From JBOGJI01 sp050747865 (GTDB lineage Bacteria; Acidobacteriota; Thermoanaerobaculia; Multivoradales; JAHEKO01): DNA of 14,440 nucleotides. The stretch's first letter is position 1. Every line of letters begins with the position of its first letter. Made by a program: the position numbers and the translations under genes. The stretch is from assembly GCA_050747865.1 (NCBI GenBank), contig JBOGJI010000337.1:1-14440 (forward strand), read 5' to 3'. The notes beneath the pieces were generated by a model. That model saw only the letters and a list, made by a program, of their open reading frames with translations, was not told where the DNA came from and searched no databases. Below, piece after piece: positions 6,673 to 14,251 of the stretch.

Positions 6673-7314
6673 TCAGTCCTCTTCCCACTTCAAGCTCGCC
6701 GGCGGCGAGAAGAGCTCGATCTCGCCGAGCGGACGGTAGTCGGAGAACTCGAAGCGCGTCCGGCTCCCCTCCGCGTCCTCGTACGACAGCTCCCGGAGGC
6801 GCTTGCCGTCCGGTTCCAGCTCGAAGCGGGCGCTCTGGATGTCCGCCACCTGTTGCAGCGGATCCAGCGTCACCTCGATCGTCCCGTCGGGACGGACGCT
6901 GCTGTGCGCGGCATAGCGGGTCGCCAGCGCGTCGACGCGCATGCGCAGCAGATCGAGACCTGGGGCCTCCGCGGGATCGATGGGGTACCGCCGTCCGGAC
7001 AGCTCGCCCGGATTCCAGGAGTGCACCTGGCTGCCGCAGAGCAGGTAGACCTTCTGGTAGGGCGTGCGGTAGTCCCAGCGCAGGCAGTCGGGCAGGGCGA
7101 GGGCCATCCTCCCTTGCTCCCGGTCGCCGCTGGTGAAGCCCGCGGGGACGAAGGTCTGGGTGAAGCCGACCTCGATGGGGCCGTTTTCGGCCAAGGCGTC
7201 GCGCAAAGAGCTCAGGACGGTCCACGGGTCGGGCGTGGACTGGGCGAGCAGGACTGGCGCGACCAGCCAGGCGAGCGTCGCGCAGCGGAGCGTGCGTCGG
7301 ATGCGTCTGGACAT
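6673..7314 (-). CDS. lolA: outer-membrane lipoprotein carrier protein LolA family
   Basis: Periplasmic chaperone that takes lipoproteins from the inner-membrane LolCDE exporter to the outer membrane. The 213-residue product has a signal peptide (TLRCATLAWLVAPVLLA, cleavage near A24). A LolA-type unclosed beta barrel follows: GFTQTFVPAG, GRMALALPDCLRWDY, YLLCGSQVHSWNP in the first half and DGKRLRELSYED, TRFEFSDY, LFSPPASLKW at the end. The length fits LolA (about 200). ATG 7314 is chosen over the longer open frame because it begins the signal peptide, has GGGAGG 10 bases upstream and avoids overlapping purH. LolA-like proteins can also serve other lipid or glycopeptide carriers, so the exact cargo is inferred. 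It lies 16 bases after purH. Confidence 0.9.
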   Translation of the reverse strand: MSRRIRRTLRCATLAWLVAPVLLAQSTPDPWTVLSSLRDALAENGPIEVGFTQTFVPAGFTSGDREQGRMALALPDCLRWDYRTPYQKVYLLCGSQVHSWNPGELSGRRYPIDPAEAPGLDLLRMRVDALATRYAAHSSVRPDGTIEVTLDPLQQVADIQSARFELEPDGKRLRELSYEDAEGSRTRFEFSDYRPLGEIELFSPPASLKWEED

Positions 7315-7330
7315 CGCTTCGGTGCCTCCC

Positions 7331-8884
7331 TCAGTGCCGGAAATGGCGGCGGCCGGTGAAGAGCATGGCGATTCCATGCTCGTCGGCCGCCTCCACCACC
7401 TCGGCGTCGCGCTTGCTGCCTCCGGGCTGTACCACCGCGCGGACACCGGCCCCGGCGAGCACGTCCAGCCCGTCGCGGAAGGGGAAGAAGGCGTCGGAGG
7501 CCGCCACGGTGCCGGCGAGCGGCAGCTCCGCCTTGCGCAGCGCCAGCTCGCAGGCGTCGACGCGGCTCATCTGGCCGGCTCCGATCCCCACCGTCTGGAC
7601 CTCGTTGGCCACCACGATGGCGTTGGATTTCACATAGCGTGCCACGCACCAGGCGAACGCCAGGGCCCGCCGCTCCTCGTCGGTGGGCTGCCGCGCGGTG
7701 GGGCATTCCCAGCTCTCCGGCGGATCGGGCAGCGCGTCGGCCTCCTGGGCGAGGAAGCCGCCGTCGATGGCGCGCAGCTCCACGGGCGGCGTCCGCGGGG
7801 CGTAGAGCGGCGCCCTCAGCAGGCGCAGGCTCGGCCGCGCCGCCAGCTGCTCCAGCGCCGCCTCCTCGAACTCCGGGGCGATGAGCACCTCGACGAAGAG
7901 CTCGCCGAGCCGCTCGGCCAGCTCGGCGCGGACCGGCCGCGTCACCGCGATGATCGAGCCGAAGGCGGAGACCGGGTCGCAGGCCAGGGCGCGCTCGTAG
8001 GCCTCGACCTGGGACTCGCCGACGCCCACGCCGCAGGGGTTGTTGTGCTTGATGATGGCGACGGCCGGGGTCTCGACCTGGGACACCAGCTTGCGCGCCG
8101 CGTCGGCGTCGAGCAGGTTGTTCCAGGACAGCGCCTTGCCCTGGAGCTGCTCGAAGCCGCCGAGCAGGCCGGGCCCCCCCAGAGTCTGGTAGACGGCCGC
8201 CGCCTGGTGCGGGTTCTCGCCGTAGCGCGGTTCCACGTTGCGCTCGAGGTCGACGAAGTGATGGTAGGGGAACCGCGCCTCCCCGTCGGGTTCCTCCTGG
8301 TGCTCCAGCCAGCCGGCGATCGCCGCGTCGTAGCTCTGCGTGTGGCGGAACGCCTTGGCCGCCAGCCGCCGGCGCAGGCCGGGCGGCACGACGCCGTCGT
8401 TGGCCTCCAGCGCCGCCAGCACCTGCGGATAGTCCCGGGGATCGACGACCACCACCACGCCGGAGGCGTTCTTCGCCGCCGCCCGCACCATACAGGGGCC
8501 CCCGATGTCGATCATCTCGACCACGTCGTCACGGCTCTTCCCGGCTTTCGCCGCGGTCTCCCGGAACGGGTAGAGGTTCACCACCACGATGTCGATCGGC
8601 CGGATGCCGTGCTGCTCAAGCTGGGTCAAGTGCGCGGCGCGGTCGCGGTCGGCGAGGATCCCGCCATGGATCGCCGGATGCAGGGTCTTGACCCGGCCGT
8701 CCAGGATCTCCGGAAAGCCGGTGACTTCGGCCACCGGAGTCGCGCGCACACCGGCCTCTTCGAGGGCGCGGAAGGTACCTCCGGTGGAGAGGATCTCCAC
8801 CCCCGCCCGCGCCAGCCCGCGGGCGAATTCGACGAGGCCGGTCTTGTCGGAGACCGACACCAGGGCACGCTGAGCCTTCAACAT
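7331..8884 (-). CDS. purH: bifunctional AICAR formyltransferase / IMP cyclohydrolase
   Basis: Performs the last two steps of purine synthesis in the cytosol: AICAR plus 10-formyl-THF to FAICAR, then cyclisation to IMP. The 517 residues are full length. The N-terminal cyclohydrolase (MGS-like) domain, about 1-195, shows LVSVSDKTGL (8-17), STGGT (33-37), KTLHPAIHGG (66-75) and DIGGP (126-130). The formyltransferase domain from about 200 shows RYGENPHQ (220-227), the catalytic KHNNPCG (279-285), DPVSAFGS (303-310), KSNAIV and QTVGIGAGQMSRVDA. The usual SAFGG reads SAFGS, probably harmless. ATG 8884 has GAGGAGA about 10-12 bases upstream. It follows the exported protein at 8961-9707 by 76 bases that hold a stem-loop, and precedes lolA; no purine-linked neighbour is present. 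Confidence 0.98.
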   Translation of the reverse strand: MLKAQRALVSVSDKTGLVEFARGLARAGVEILSTGGTFRALEEAGVRATPVAEVTGFPEILDGRVKTLHPAIHGGILADRDRAAHLTQLEQHGIRPIDIVVVNLYPFRETAAKAGKSRDDVVEMIDIGGPCMVRAAAKNASGVVVVVDPRDYPQVLAALEANDGVVPPGLRRRLAAKAFRHTQSYDAAIAGWLEHQEEPDGEARFPYHHFVDLERNVEPRYGENPHQAAAVYQTLGGPGLLGGFEQLQGKALSWNNLLDADAARKLVSQVETPAVAIIKHNNPCGVGVGESQVEAYERALACDPVSAFGSIIAVTRPVRAELAERLGELFVEVLIAPEFEEAALEQLAARPSLRLLRAPLYAPRTPPVELRAIDGGFLAQEADALPDPPESWECPTARQPTDEERRALAFAWCVARYVKSNAIVVANEVQTVGIGAGQMSRVDACELALRKAELPLAGTVAASDAFFPFRDGLDVLAGAGVRAVVQPGGSKRDAEVVEAADEHGIAMLFTGRRHFRH

Positions 8885-8937
8885 CCGGGTGAGCTCTCCT
8901 CGGGTCGCTGGTTCTGAAACGGCGCGCTCGCCGCGGG

Positions 8938-8959
8938 CGAACGCCCCAGGAGGGGTTCG
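8938..8959 (-). terminator. stem-loop after the 8961-9707 stop, before purH
   Basis: Directly after the minus-strand stop codon, CGAAC and CCC pair with GGG and GTTCG around a short loop, giving 8 bp with a one-base bulge. Arms are 8938-8942 plus 8944-8946, and 8952-8959. No U-tract follows. It may reduce read-through into purH or mark an RNA-processing or stability element. The rest of the 76-base gap holds only the purH ribosome binding site. Confidence 0.35.
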
Positions 8960-8960
8960 A

Positions 8961-9707
8961 TCAACGGCCTCGTACCGGCAGCCCGCTCCGTGCGTCGGCG
9001 CCGCCGGCGCGCAGCCAAATATAGCGGAGCGCCACGGCGGCGTCGCTGATCGCCTGGCTGTACGCCACGGAGACGACGCCGAAGGCGGTCGAGCGGTCGT
9101 CGAATCGCCGCCGGCCGTCGGCGAAGCCGATACGCCGATACTCGCGGCCTACCGACGGGTAGAGGGCCCGGCTGCGCTCCAGGGTCGCCGCGATCAGCGC
9201 CCGCAGGCCCTCCGTGTCGCTTCGGGCGGGGATCCCGTAGAACACCGGCTCGAGACGCTTCTCGGCCGACAGCGCGTAGCGCAGGAAATCGTCGTGATAG
9301 CGACCCTCCTGGGGATCGCCGTCCGACGCCTCCAGCGGGTTGGCCGCGGCGGCGACGAGCTGGCAGACGATCCCGAGCTGGTAGACGACGTCGTCGAACG
9401 GCCGGTGCTCCTCGATCAAGGCGATCGCCCGTTCGGCCTCGCGGACGATCCGCTCGATCCGGCCGCGATCTCCGTCCGGACCGCCTTGCGGATTGCCGTC
9501 GGCGGCCGGCTCGAGCGGCGCCAGGACGCCGTCGCGGAACGCCGACGCGCGGCGCTCGATCTGCCTGCGCAGGTCCGGCGGTGCGATCTGCGCCGCCCAG
9601 TCGGCGATGGCGACGCGGCTCTCGGGCGCCCAGGCGGCGGCCGGGGCGGCCGCCGGGCCGGTGGGCGCCAGACAGGAGAGGATCAGCAGCGTTCCACGGA
9701 AGCGCAC
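8961..9707 (-). CDS. secreted protein resembling S1/P1 nuclease or zinc phospholipase C with ligands lost
   Basis: A 248-residue exported protein: hydrophobic GTLLILSCLAPTGPAAAPAAA, with predicted cleavage leaving W26 as the first mature residue. The layout recalls the zinc-dependent phospholipase C / S1-P1 nuclease fold. The mature start WAPESRVAIADWAA parallels W-G-x-x-G-H-x-x-I-A. LGIVCQLVAAAANPLE (111-126) parallels L-G-x-x-x-H-x-x-x-D-x-x-x-P-x-H with exact spacing. The ligand positions are replaced: H to R31, H to Q116, D to A120, H to E126. I therefore infer a non-catalytic relative; if the alignment is wrong, the function is simply unknown. ILSC (10-13) is a weak lipobox, so a lipoprotein is possible. 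GTG 9707 has no ribosome binding site, but TAGAAT lies six bases upstream, suggesting a leaderless message. Confidence 0.75.
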   Translation of the reverse strand: MRFRGTLLILSCLAPTGPAAAPAAAWAPESRVAIADWAAQIAPPDLRRQIERRASAFRDGVLAPLEPAADGNPQGGPDGDRGRIERIVREAERAIALIEEHRPFDDVVYQLGIVCQLVAAAANPLEASDGDPQEGRYHDDFLRYALSAEKRLEPVFYGIPARSDTEGLRALIAATLERSRALYPSVGREYRRIGFADGRRRFDDRSTAFGVVSVAYSQAISDAAVALRYIWLRAGGADARSGLPVRGR

Positions 9708-9713
9708 CGGCGG

Positions 9714-9719
9714 ATTCTA
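9714..9719 (-). promoter_or_regulatory. -10-like TAGAAT before GTG 9707
   Basis: TAGAAT matches five of six bases of TATAAT and ends six bases before the GTG, which puts the expected transcript start on the start codon itself. No -35 match is seen. It would drive the minus-strand run from 9707 to 4918 and lies back-to-back with the argG leader. Confidence 0.35.
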
Positions 9720-9724
9720 AGGTA

Positions 9725-9750
9725 GAGTCTCGCCCCTTCCCCGGAGACTC
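9725..9750. promoter_or_regulatory. 7-bp dyad covering the argG ribosome binding site
   Basis: GAGTCTC (9725-9731) and GAGACTC (9744-9750) form a perfect 7-bp inverted repeat with a 12-base pyrimidine-rich loop. The right arm contains three of the four bases of the argG ribosome binding site GGAG (9743-9746), nine bases before ATG 9756. The left arm overlaps a -10-like TAGAGT (9723-9728). It could be an RNA hairpin hiding the ribosome binding site or a DNA operator at the argG promoter. It does not resemble the AT-rich ARG box of ArgR. Confidence 0.45.
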
Positions 9751-9755
9751 CAGCC

Positions 9756-11000
9756 ATGCCCCCAGCCCAACGCGTTGTCCTCGCCTACAGCGGCGGCCTC
9801 GACACCTCCTGCATCCTGCGCTGGCTGCAGGAGCGCGGCTATGAGGTGATCGCCTTCATCGCCGACGTCGGCCAGCAGGAGGACTTCGAGGCGGTGGCCC
9901 GGCGCGCCGAGGCGATCGGCGCCGCCGAGGTGGTCATCCGCGACTTGAAGCGCGAGCTCGTCACCGACTACGTCTTCCCGGCGGTGGCGGGCAACGCCGT
10001 CTACGAGAATCGCTACCTGCTCGGCACCTCGCTCGCCCGGCCGGTGATCGCCGACCACCAGGTGCGGGTGGCCCGCGAGCTGGACGCGCGGGCGCTGGCC
10101 CACGGGGCGACGGGGAAGGGCAACGACCAGGTGCGCTTCGAGCTCGCCTACGCCGCGCTGGCGCCGCGCATGGAAGTGATCTCGCCGTGGAAGGACGCCG
10201 AGTTCCTGTCCCGCTTCCGCGGCCGCAGCGACCTCATGGCCTACGCCGCGGAGCAGGGCATCCCGGTCGAGGCCACCGCGGAGAAGCCCTGGTCCATGGA
10301 CGAGAACCTCATGCACTGCAGCTACGAGGCCGGGGTGCTGGAGGATCCGATGACCGCGCCCGAGCCGGGCATGTTCCGCTTGACCCGCTCGCCGCAAGAC
10401 GCGCCCGACCACGCCGACGGCATCGAGCTGCACTTCCAGGACGCCCACCCGGTGGGGCTGGTCGACCCCCAGGGCCGCCGGTACGAAGATCCCCTGGAGC
10501 TCTTCGTGCGCTTGAACGAGCTCGGCCGCGAGCACGGCATCGGTCGCATCGACATGGTGGAGAATCGCTTCGTCGGCATCAAGTCGCGCGGCGTCTACGA
10601 GACCCCGGGCGGCACCATCCTGCACGCGGCGCTGCGCGACCTCGAGGGCATCGCCATGGACCGCGAGGTGCTGCGGCTGCGCGACATGTTGAGCCCGGTG
10701 TTCGCCGAGCTGATCTACAACGGCTTCTGGTTCAGCCCCGAGATGGACTTCATCCGCGCCGCCTTCGCCCAGGCCGAGGAGCTGATCGACGGCCGCGTGC
10801 TGCTCGATCTGTACAAGGGCAACGTCACCCCGCGCGGCCGAGAGTCGCACAGCTCCCTCTACGACCGCGAGCTCGCGTCCATGGACGTCGAAGGCGGCTA
10901 CGACCAGACCGACGCCCGCGGCTTCATCCGCCTCAATGCCCTCAGGCTGCGCGCCCACCGCGTCATCGTGCGCGGCGCCCACCGGGACACAGAAGAGTGA
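9756..11000 (+). CDS. argG: argininosuccinate synthase
   Basis: Joins citrulline and aspartate with ATP hydrolysis to AMP and PPi, giving argininosuccinate, the penultimate step of arginine synthesis. The 414 residues are full length for the bacterial type. The ATP pyrophosphatase loop SGGLDTS is at 12-18. FIADVGQ, YLLGTSLARP, HGATGKGNDQVRFE, ISPWKD, EKPWSMDENLMHCSYEAG, VGIKSRGVYETPGG and YKGNVTPRGRES are intact family motifs. ATG 9756 is preceded by GGAG at a 9-base spacing. Its stop overlaps the argH start (GTGA), so the two are translationally coupled. It is divergent from the gene ending its 5' side at 9707, with a 48-base gap that contains a dyad. Confidence 0.98.
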   Translation: MPPAQRVVLAYSGGLDTSCILRWLQERGYEVIAFIADVGQQEDFEAVARRAEAIGAAEVVIRDLKRELVTDYVFPAVAGNAVYENRYLLGTSLARPVIADHQVRVARELDARALAHGATGKGNDQVRFELAYAALAPRMEVISPWKDAEFLSRFRGRSDLMAYAAEQGIPVEATAEKPWSMDENLMHCSYEAGVLEDPMTAPEPGMFRLTRSPQDAPDHADGIELHFQDAHPVGLVDPQGRRYEDPLELFVRLNELGREHGIGRIDMVENRFVGIKSRGVYETPGGTILHAALRDLEGIAMDREVLRLRDMLSPVFAELIYNGFWFSPEMDFIRAAFAQAEELIDGRVLLDLYKGNVTPRGRESHSSLYDRELASMDVEGGYDQTDARGFIRLNALRLRAHRVIVRGAHRDTEE

Positions 11001-12388
11001 GCCGTCTCTGGGATCGCGGCAGCGACCTCGACGCCGCGGTGGCCCGCTTCACCGCCGGCCGGGACCCCGAGCTCGACCTGCGTCTGGTGCCCTATGACGC
11101 CCTCGCCAGCATGGCGCACGCCACCATGCTTGCCGAGATCGGCGTCCTCGAGCCGGCCGACCTCGAGGGGCTGCGCGGCGAGCTGGCGGCGGTGGTCGAG
11201 GACTGCCGGTCGGGCCGCTTCCGCATCGCCTGGGAAGACGAGGACGGCCACACCGCCCTCGAGAACCGCCTGACCGAGCGCCTGGGCGACGTCGGCCGCC
11301 GCATCCACACCGGCCGCAGCCGCAACGACCAGGTCCTCGCCGCCCTGCGCCTCTACGGCCGCGAGGCCGTGCTGGCCGTCGAGGACGCCACCCTCGCTGT
11401 CATCGACACCCTCCTGACGCTTGCCGGCGACCACGCCGAGACGGCCCTGCCCGGCTACACCCACCAGCGCCAGGCCATGCCGTCCACCCTCGGCTTCCTG
11501 TTCGCCGCCCACGCCGAGGCCCTCCTCGACAACCTGCCCTGGCTCGCCGCCGCCTTCCGCCACCTCGACCGCTCGCCCCTGGGCAGCGCCTCCGGCTACG
11601 GCGTCGCCCTGCCGCTCGACAGGCAACGCGTGGCCGACCTCCTGCGCTTCGACCGCGTCCAGACCAACACCCTGGCGGTGCAGAACGACCGCGGCACCGG
11701 CGAAGGCCTGGTCCTCACCGCGGTGGCCGCGCCCGCCGCCATCGCGGCCCGCCTGGCCGCCGACCTGATCTGGCTGTCGAGCGACGAGCTGCGCTGCCTG
11801 CGCCTCGCCGAGCGCGTCACCACCGGCTCCAGCATCATGCCGCAGAAGCGCAACCCCGACGTCCTGGAGCTCATCCGTGCCGGCGCCGCCCGCCTGCGCG
11901 CCCGCGCCGACGCCGCCTTCCACACCACCGCCGGCCTGGCCTCCAGCTACCACCGCGACCTGCAGCTGGCCAAAGAGCCCTTCCTCCTCGGCCTCGAAGA
12001 GGCCCGCGCCCTGCTCGCCGTCACCCCGATCGCCCTCACCGGCATCGAGGTCGACCCCGACCGCTGCCGCGCCCTGCTGACCCGCGCCAGCGCCGCCACT
12101 GACGAGGTCTACCGCCGCGTGCGCGAAGAAGGCGTACCCTTCCGCACCGCCTACCGAGAGGTCGCCCGCGACCCCGAGGCCGCGGTCACCCTAGACCCCA
12201 ACGAGAGCTGGCAACAGCGCACCCACCAGGGCGCCCCCGGCGCCCTCCGCCAGGACCTGCCATCCCTGCGGCAACGACTCACCACTGCCCAAGGCGATCT
12301 CGAGCGACGCCGAGCCCACGTACTCACCGCCTGGAACCTCCTCTCCGCAGCCTTGGGAGGGGGTGGTCGCCCAGTCGAAACCCGTTGA
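10997..12388 (+). CDS. argH: argininosuccinate lyase
   Basis: Splits argininosuccinate into arginine and fumarate, completing the pathway begun by argG. The 463-residue product is normal for this fumarase/aspartase-superfamily tetramer. It shows EDGHTALENRLTERLG, HTGRSRNDQ, PGYTHQRQAMP (H156 being the usual catalytic histidine), SPLGSASGYG, and the signature loop GSSIMPQKRNP (277-287) with the catalytic serine, followed by the C-terminal helices. The GTG at 10997 overlaps the argG TGA by GTGA, and SRLWDRGSDLD is a usual N terminus for the family. The open frame extends far upstream inside argG but that part is out-of-frame shadow. The gene is followed after 19 bases by a convergent amidase gene, with no recognisable terminator between them. 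Confidence 0.98.
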   Translation: MSRLWDRGSDLDAAVARFTAGRDPELDLRLVPYDALASMAHATMLAEIGVLEPADLEGLRGELAAVVEDCRSGRFRIAWEDEDGHTALENRLTERLGDVGRRIHTGRSRNDQVLAALRLYGREAVLAVEDATLAVIDTLLTLAGDHAETALPGYTHQRQAMPSTLGFLFAAHAEALLDNLPWLAAAFRHLDRSPLGSASGYGVALPLDRQRVADLLRFDRVQTNTLAVQNDRGTGEGLVLTAVAAPAAIAARLAADLIWLSSDELRCLRLAERVTTGSSIMPQKRNPDVLELIRAGAARLRARADAAFHTTAGLASSYHRDLQLAKEPFLLGLEEARALLAVTPIALTGIEVDPDRCRALLTRASAATDEVYRRVREEGVPFRTAYREVARDPEAAVTLDPNESWQQRTHQGAPGALRQDLPSLRQRLTTAQGDLERRRAHVLTAWNLLSAALGGGGRPVETR

Positions 12389-12407
12389 AACGGCCGAACG
12401 CCGCCCC

Positions 12408-14036
12408 CTACGCGGTCGCCCGCAAGCTGGCGCGAAACGCCGGTGGCCGCCGTGCCTGGGTAGCCTGCTCGAAGGCGAAACCGACGCGAATGAGAACCCC
12501 CTCGCTCCAGGCACGGCCGAAGAACGAGACGTCGACCGGCAGCCCGTGCACGAACCCCATCGGCACGGCGACCGCCGGGTAGCCGGACACCGCCGCTGCG
12601 CTTGAGCTGCCGCCGACGAAGTGGTCGCCGTTGACCCAGTCGGTAGGCCAGGCCGGGCTGCCGGTGGGGGCGACCAGCGCGTCCAGCTCGTGCTTCGCCA
12701 ACACCCGATCGATGCCGTCGTCGCGCGTGATCCGCCGGCAGGCATGCAACGCCTCGAGATACGCCGACTCCGTCAGCGGCCCCTTCTCGGCCGCCTGCTC
12801 GAAGATCTCCTGCCCGAACCAGGGCATCTCGCGCTCGCGATGCCGGACATTGAAGTCGATGAGCTCTTTGAGCGTCCGCACCTCCGCCGTCCGCCCCCGC
12901 TCCCGCAGGTAGGTCTCGAGATCGTGCTTGAACTCGTACAGCAGCACCTGCCACTCGTGCTCGCCCGCCCCGTCGACCTTCAGCTCCACCGGGTCGACCA
13001 GCTCCGCGCCGGCCTCCTTCATCGCCGCCAGCGCCTCCTCGAACAGCGCATCCACCTCGGCATGGAATCCGGCCATGCCGCGCACGACGCCGATGCGGGC
13101 GCCGCGCAGCCCCGCGGGATCGAGAAATCGGGTGTAGTTCGATTCGACTCCTTCCCTCGCTGCCTCGGTCGCCGGATCCCGCGGGTCCGCGCCGGCGATC
13201 GCCGACAGCACCGCGGCAGCGTCCGCCACCGTGCGCGCCATCGGCCCGGCGGTGTCCTGTGTGTGCGAGATCGGCACGATGCCGGACCGGCTCACCAGCC
13301 CGACGGTCGGCTTGATCCCCACCAGGCCGTTGGCGTTCGACGGGCAGACGATCGAGCCGTCGGTCTCGGTACCGATGGCGGCGGCGCACAGGTTGGCCGA
13401 GGCGGCGGCCCCCGACCCGGAACTCGAGCCGCAGGGGTTGCGGTCGAGCACGTAGGGATTGCGGGTCTGTCCGCCCACGGCGCTCCAGCCCGACGAGGAG
13501 CGGGTGGAGCGGAAGTTCGCCCACTCGGAGAGGTTCGCTTTGCCCAGGAGCACGGCTCCGGCCTCGCGGAGCTTCGCCGCCACGGTGGAGTCCCGCGGCG
13601 CGGAGGTCCCCGCCAGCGCCAACGAGCCGGCGGTGGTGAGCATACGGTCGCCGGTGTCCAGATTGTCTTTGAGCAGGATGGGGATCCCATGGAGAGCACC
13701 CCGCACGGACCCGCCTCGCCGCTCGTCGTCCAGGCGGCGCGCGATCTGCTCGGCCTCGGGATTGATCGCCAGGACGGAACGCAGCTCGGGGCCGGCCTGG
13801 TCGGTCTCCTCGATGCGTCGCAGGTAGGCGCGGGTGAGCCCCACGGCGCTCAGCTCGCCGGCGCCCATCGCCTTCTGGAGCTCGGCGATCGTCCGCTCGG
13901 CGAACGGGAAGTCGTCGCCGGGGACCGCGGGGACCTCGCGGGTCGCCTCCTCCTGGCGGGCGAGGGCGGCACGGGGCAGGGCGGCCGCGGTCGCGCCGAC
14001 TGCGGTCAGTTTCATCAGCTCACGACGGTCGAGCAT
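12408..14036 (-). CDS. Tat-exported amidase-signature hydrolase, peptide-amidase-like
   Basis: A 542-residue amidase-signature enzyme. The N terminus DRRELMKLTAVGATAAALPRA (3-23) has a twin-arginine export motif. The Ser-cisSer-Lys triad is intact: K123 in PILLKDN, cis-S204 in PCGSSSGSG and nucleophile S228 in GTETDGSIVCPS. The 24-residue spacing between the serines and the surrounding sequence (LVGIKPTVGLVSR, PISHTQDTAGPMARTVADAAAVL, LLYEFKHDLETYL, GYPAVAVPMG) closely resemble the Stenotrophomonas peptide amidase, which deamidates C-terminal peptide amides. A periplasmic amidase acting on peptide or related amides is inferred; the natural substrate is unknown. It is not GatA: it is secreted and lacks gatC/gatB neighbours. 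ATG 14036 has a perfect AGGAGG five bases upstream. It is convergent with argH. Confidence 0.95.
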   Translation of the reverse strand: MLDRRELMKLTAVGATAAALPRAALARQEEATREVPAVPGDDFPFAERTIAELQKAMGAGELSAVGLTRAYLRRIEETDQAGPELRSVLAINPEAEQIARRLDDERRGGSVRGALHGIPILLKDNLDTGDRMLTTAGSLALAGTSAPRDSTVAAKLREAGAVLLGKANLSEWANFRSTRSSSGWSAVGGQTRNPYVLDRNPCGSSSGSGAAASANLCAAAIGTETDGSIVCPSNANGLVGIKPTVGLVSRSGIVPISHTQDTAGPMARTVADAAAVLSAIAGADPRDPATEAAREGVESNYTRFLDPAGLRGARIGVVRGMAGFHAEVDALFEEALAAMKEAGAELVDPVELKVDGAGEHEWQVLLYEFKHDLETYLRERGRTAEVRTLKELIDFNVRHREREMPWFGQEIFEQAAEKGPLTESAYLEALHACRRITRDDGIDRVLAKHELDALVAPTGSPAWPTDWVNGDHFVGGSSSAAAVSGYPAVAVPMGFVHGLPVDVSFFGRAWSEGVLIRVGFAFEQATQARRPPAFRASLRATA

Positions 14037-14041
14037 CGCAT

Positions 14042-14047
14042 CCTCCT
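14042..14047 (-). promoter_or_regulatory. strong ribosome binding site of the amidase gene
   Basis: AGGAGG on the minus strand lies five bases before ATG 14036 and fixes that start. It is one of only two consensus sites in the window, at a time when several other genes have none. Confidence 0.75.
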
Positions 14048-14207
14048 GGGGTCCGGCAACGGGGCGCGGCCGGCCGCCTCCTCGCCTCCCGCCGCCGACC
14101 TCCTCGTTCCGCGATTCCTGCTGCCCGCATAGTACTCCACGGAGCCTGAGTCGCCTCCTGATAGAGTTGGAAGTTCATGTGGTCGCCACAGCGCGGGTAG
14201 GTCGAGC
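14048..14207. other. intergenic region between amidase and the small basic gene
   Basis: This is most of a 226-base divergent gap between the amidase start and the next gene. It contains a 12-bp perfect GC palindrome, GCGGCCGGCCGC, at 14066-14077, and weak -10-like TAGAGT (14162-14167, plus) and TACTAT (14134-14129, minus) without -35 partners. No convincing promoter pair, RNA gene or ORF is seen. Confidence 0.4.
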
Positions 14208-14244
14208 CGTTCGGCCAGGAGCGCCGTGAGCGATCCGCCGAACG
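14208..14244 (+). promoter_or_regulatory. 8-bp inverted repeat in the leader of the small basic gene
   Basis: CGTTCGGC (14208-14215) and GCCGAACG (14237-14244) are perfectly complementary with a 21-base loop. The right arm ends eight bases before the ribosome binding site. A 7-base direct repeat, CGATCCG, at 14231-14237 and 14243-14249 overlaps that arm. It may be a 5' UTR hairpin or an operator. No regulator is recognised. Confidence 0.4.
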
Positions 14245-14251
14245 ATCCGAG

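Noticed and set aside
9717..10982. 421-codon open frame on the minus strand opposite argG
   Set aside because: It mirrors argG codons and has low-complexity G/A/V/E/R/L composition with no family motif.
10898..11953. 351-codon open frame on the minus strand opposite argG/argH
   Set aside because: Glycine/alanine/valine-rich shadow of argH with no motif and no start signal.
12381..12400. CCGTT-AACGG repeat between argH and the amidase as a terminator
   Set aside because: The two-base loop cannot close and there is no T-tract.
14066..14077. 12-bp palindrome GCGGCCGGCCGC upstream of the amidase
   Set aside because: Pure G/C palindromes are expected by chance in DNA of this composition, and no promoter element is tied to it.
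12621..14132. 503-codon open frame on the plus strand opposite the amidase
   Set aside because: Shadow of the amidase gene, whose triad, signal peptide and ribosome binding site are clear.
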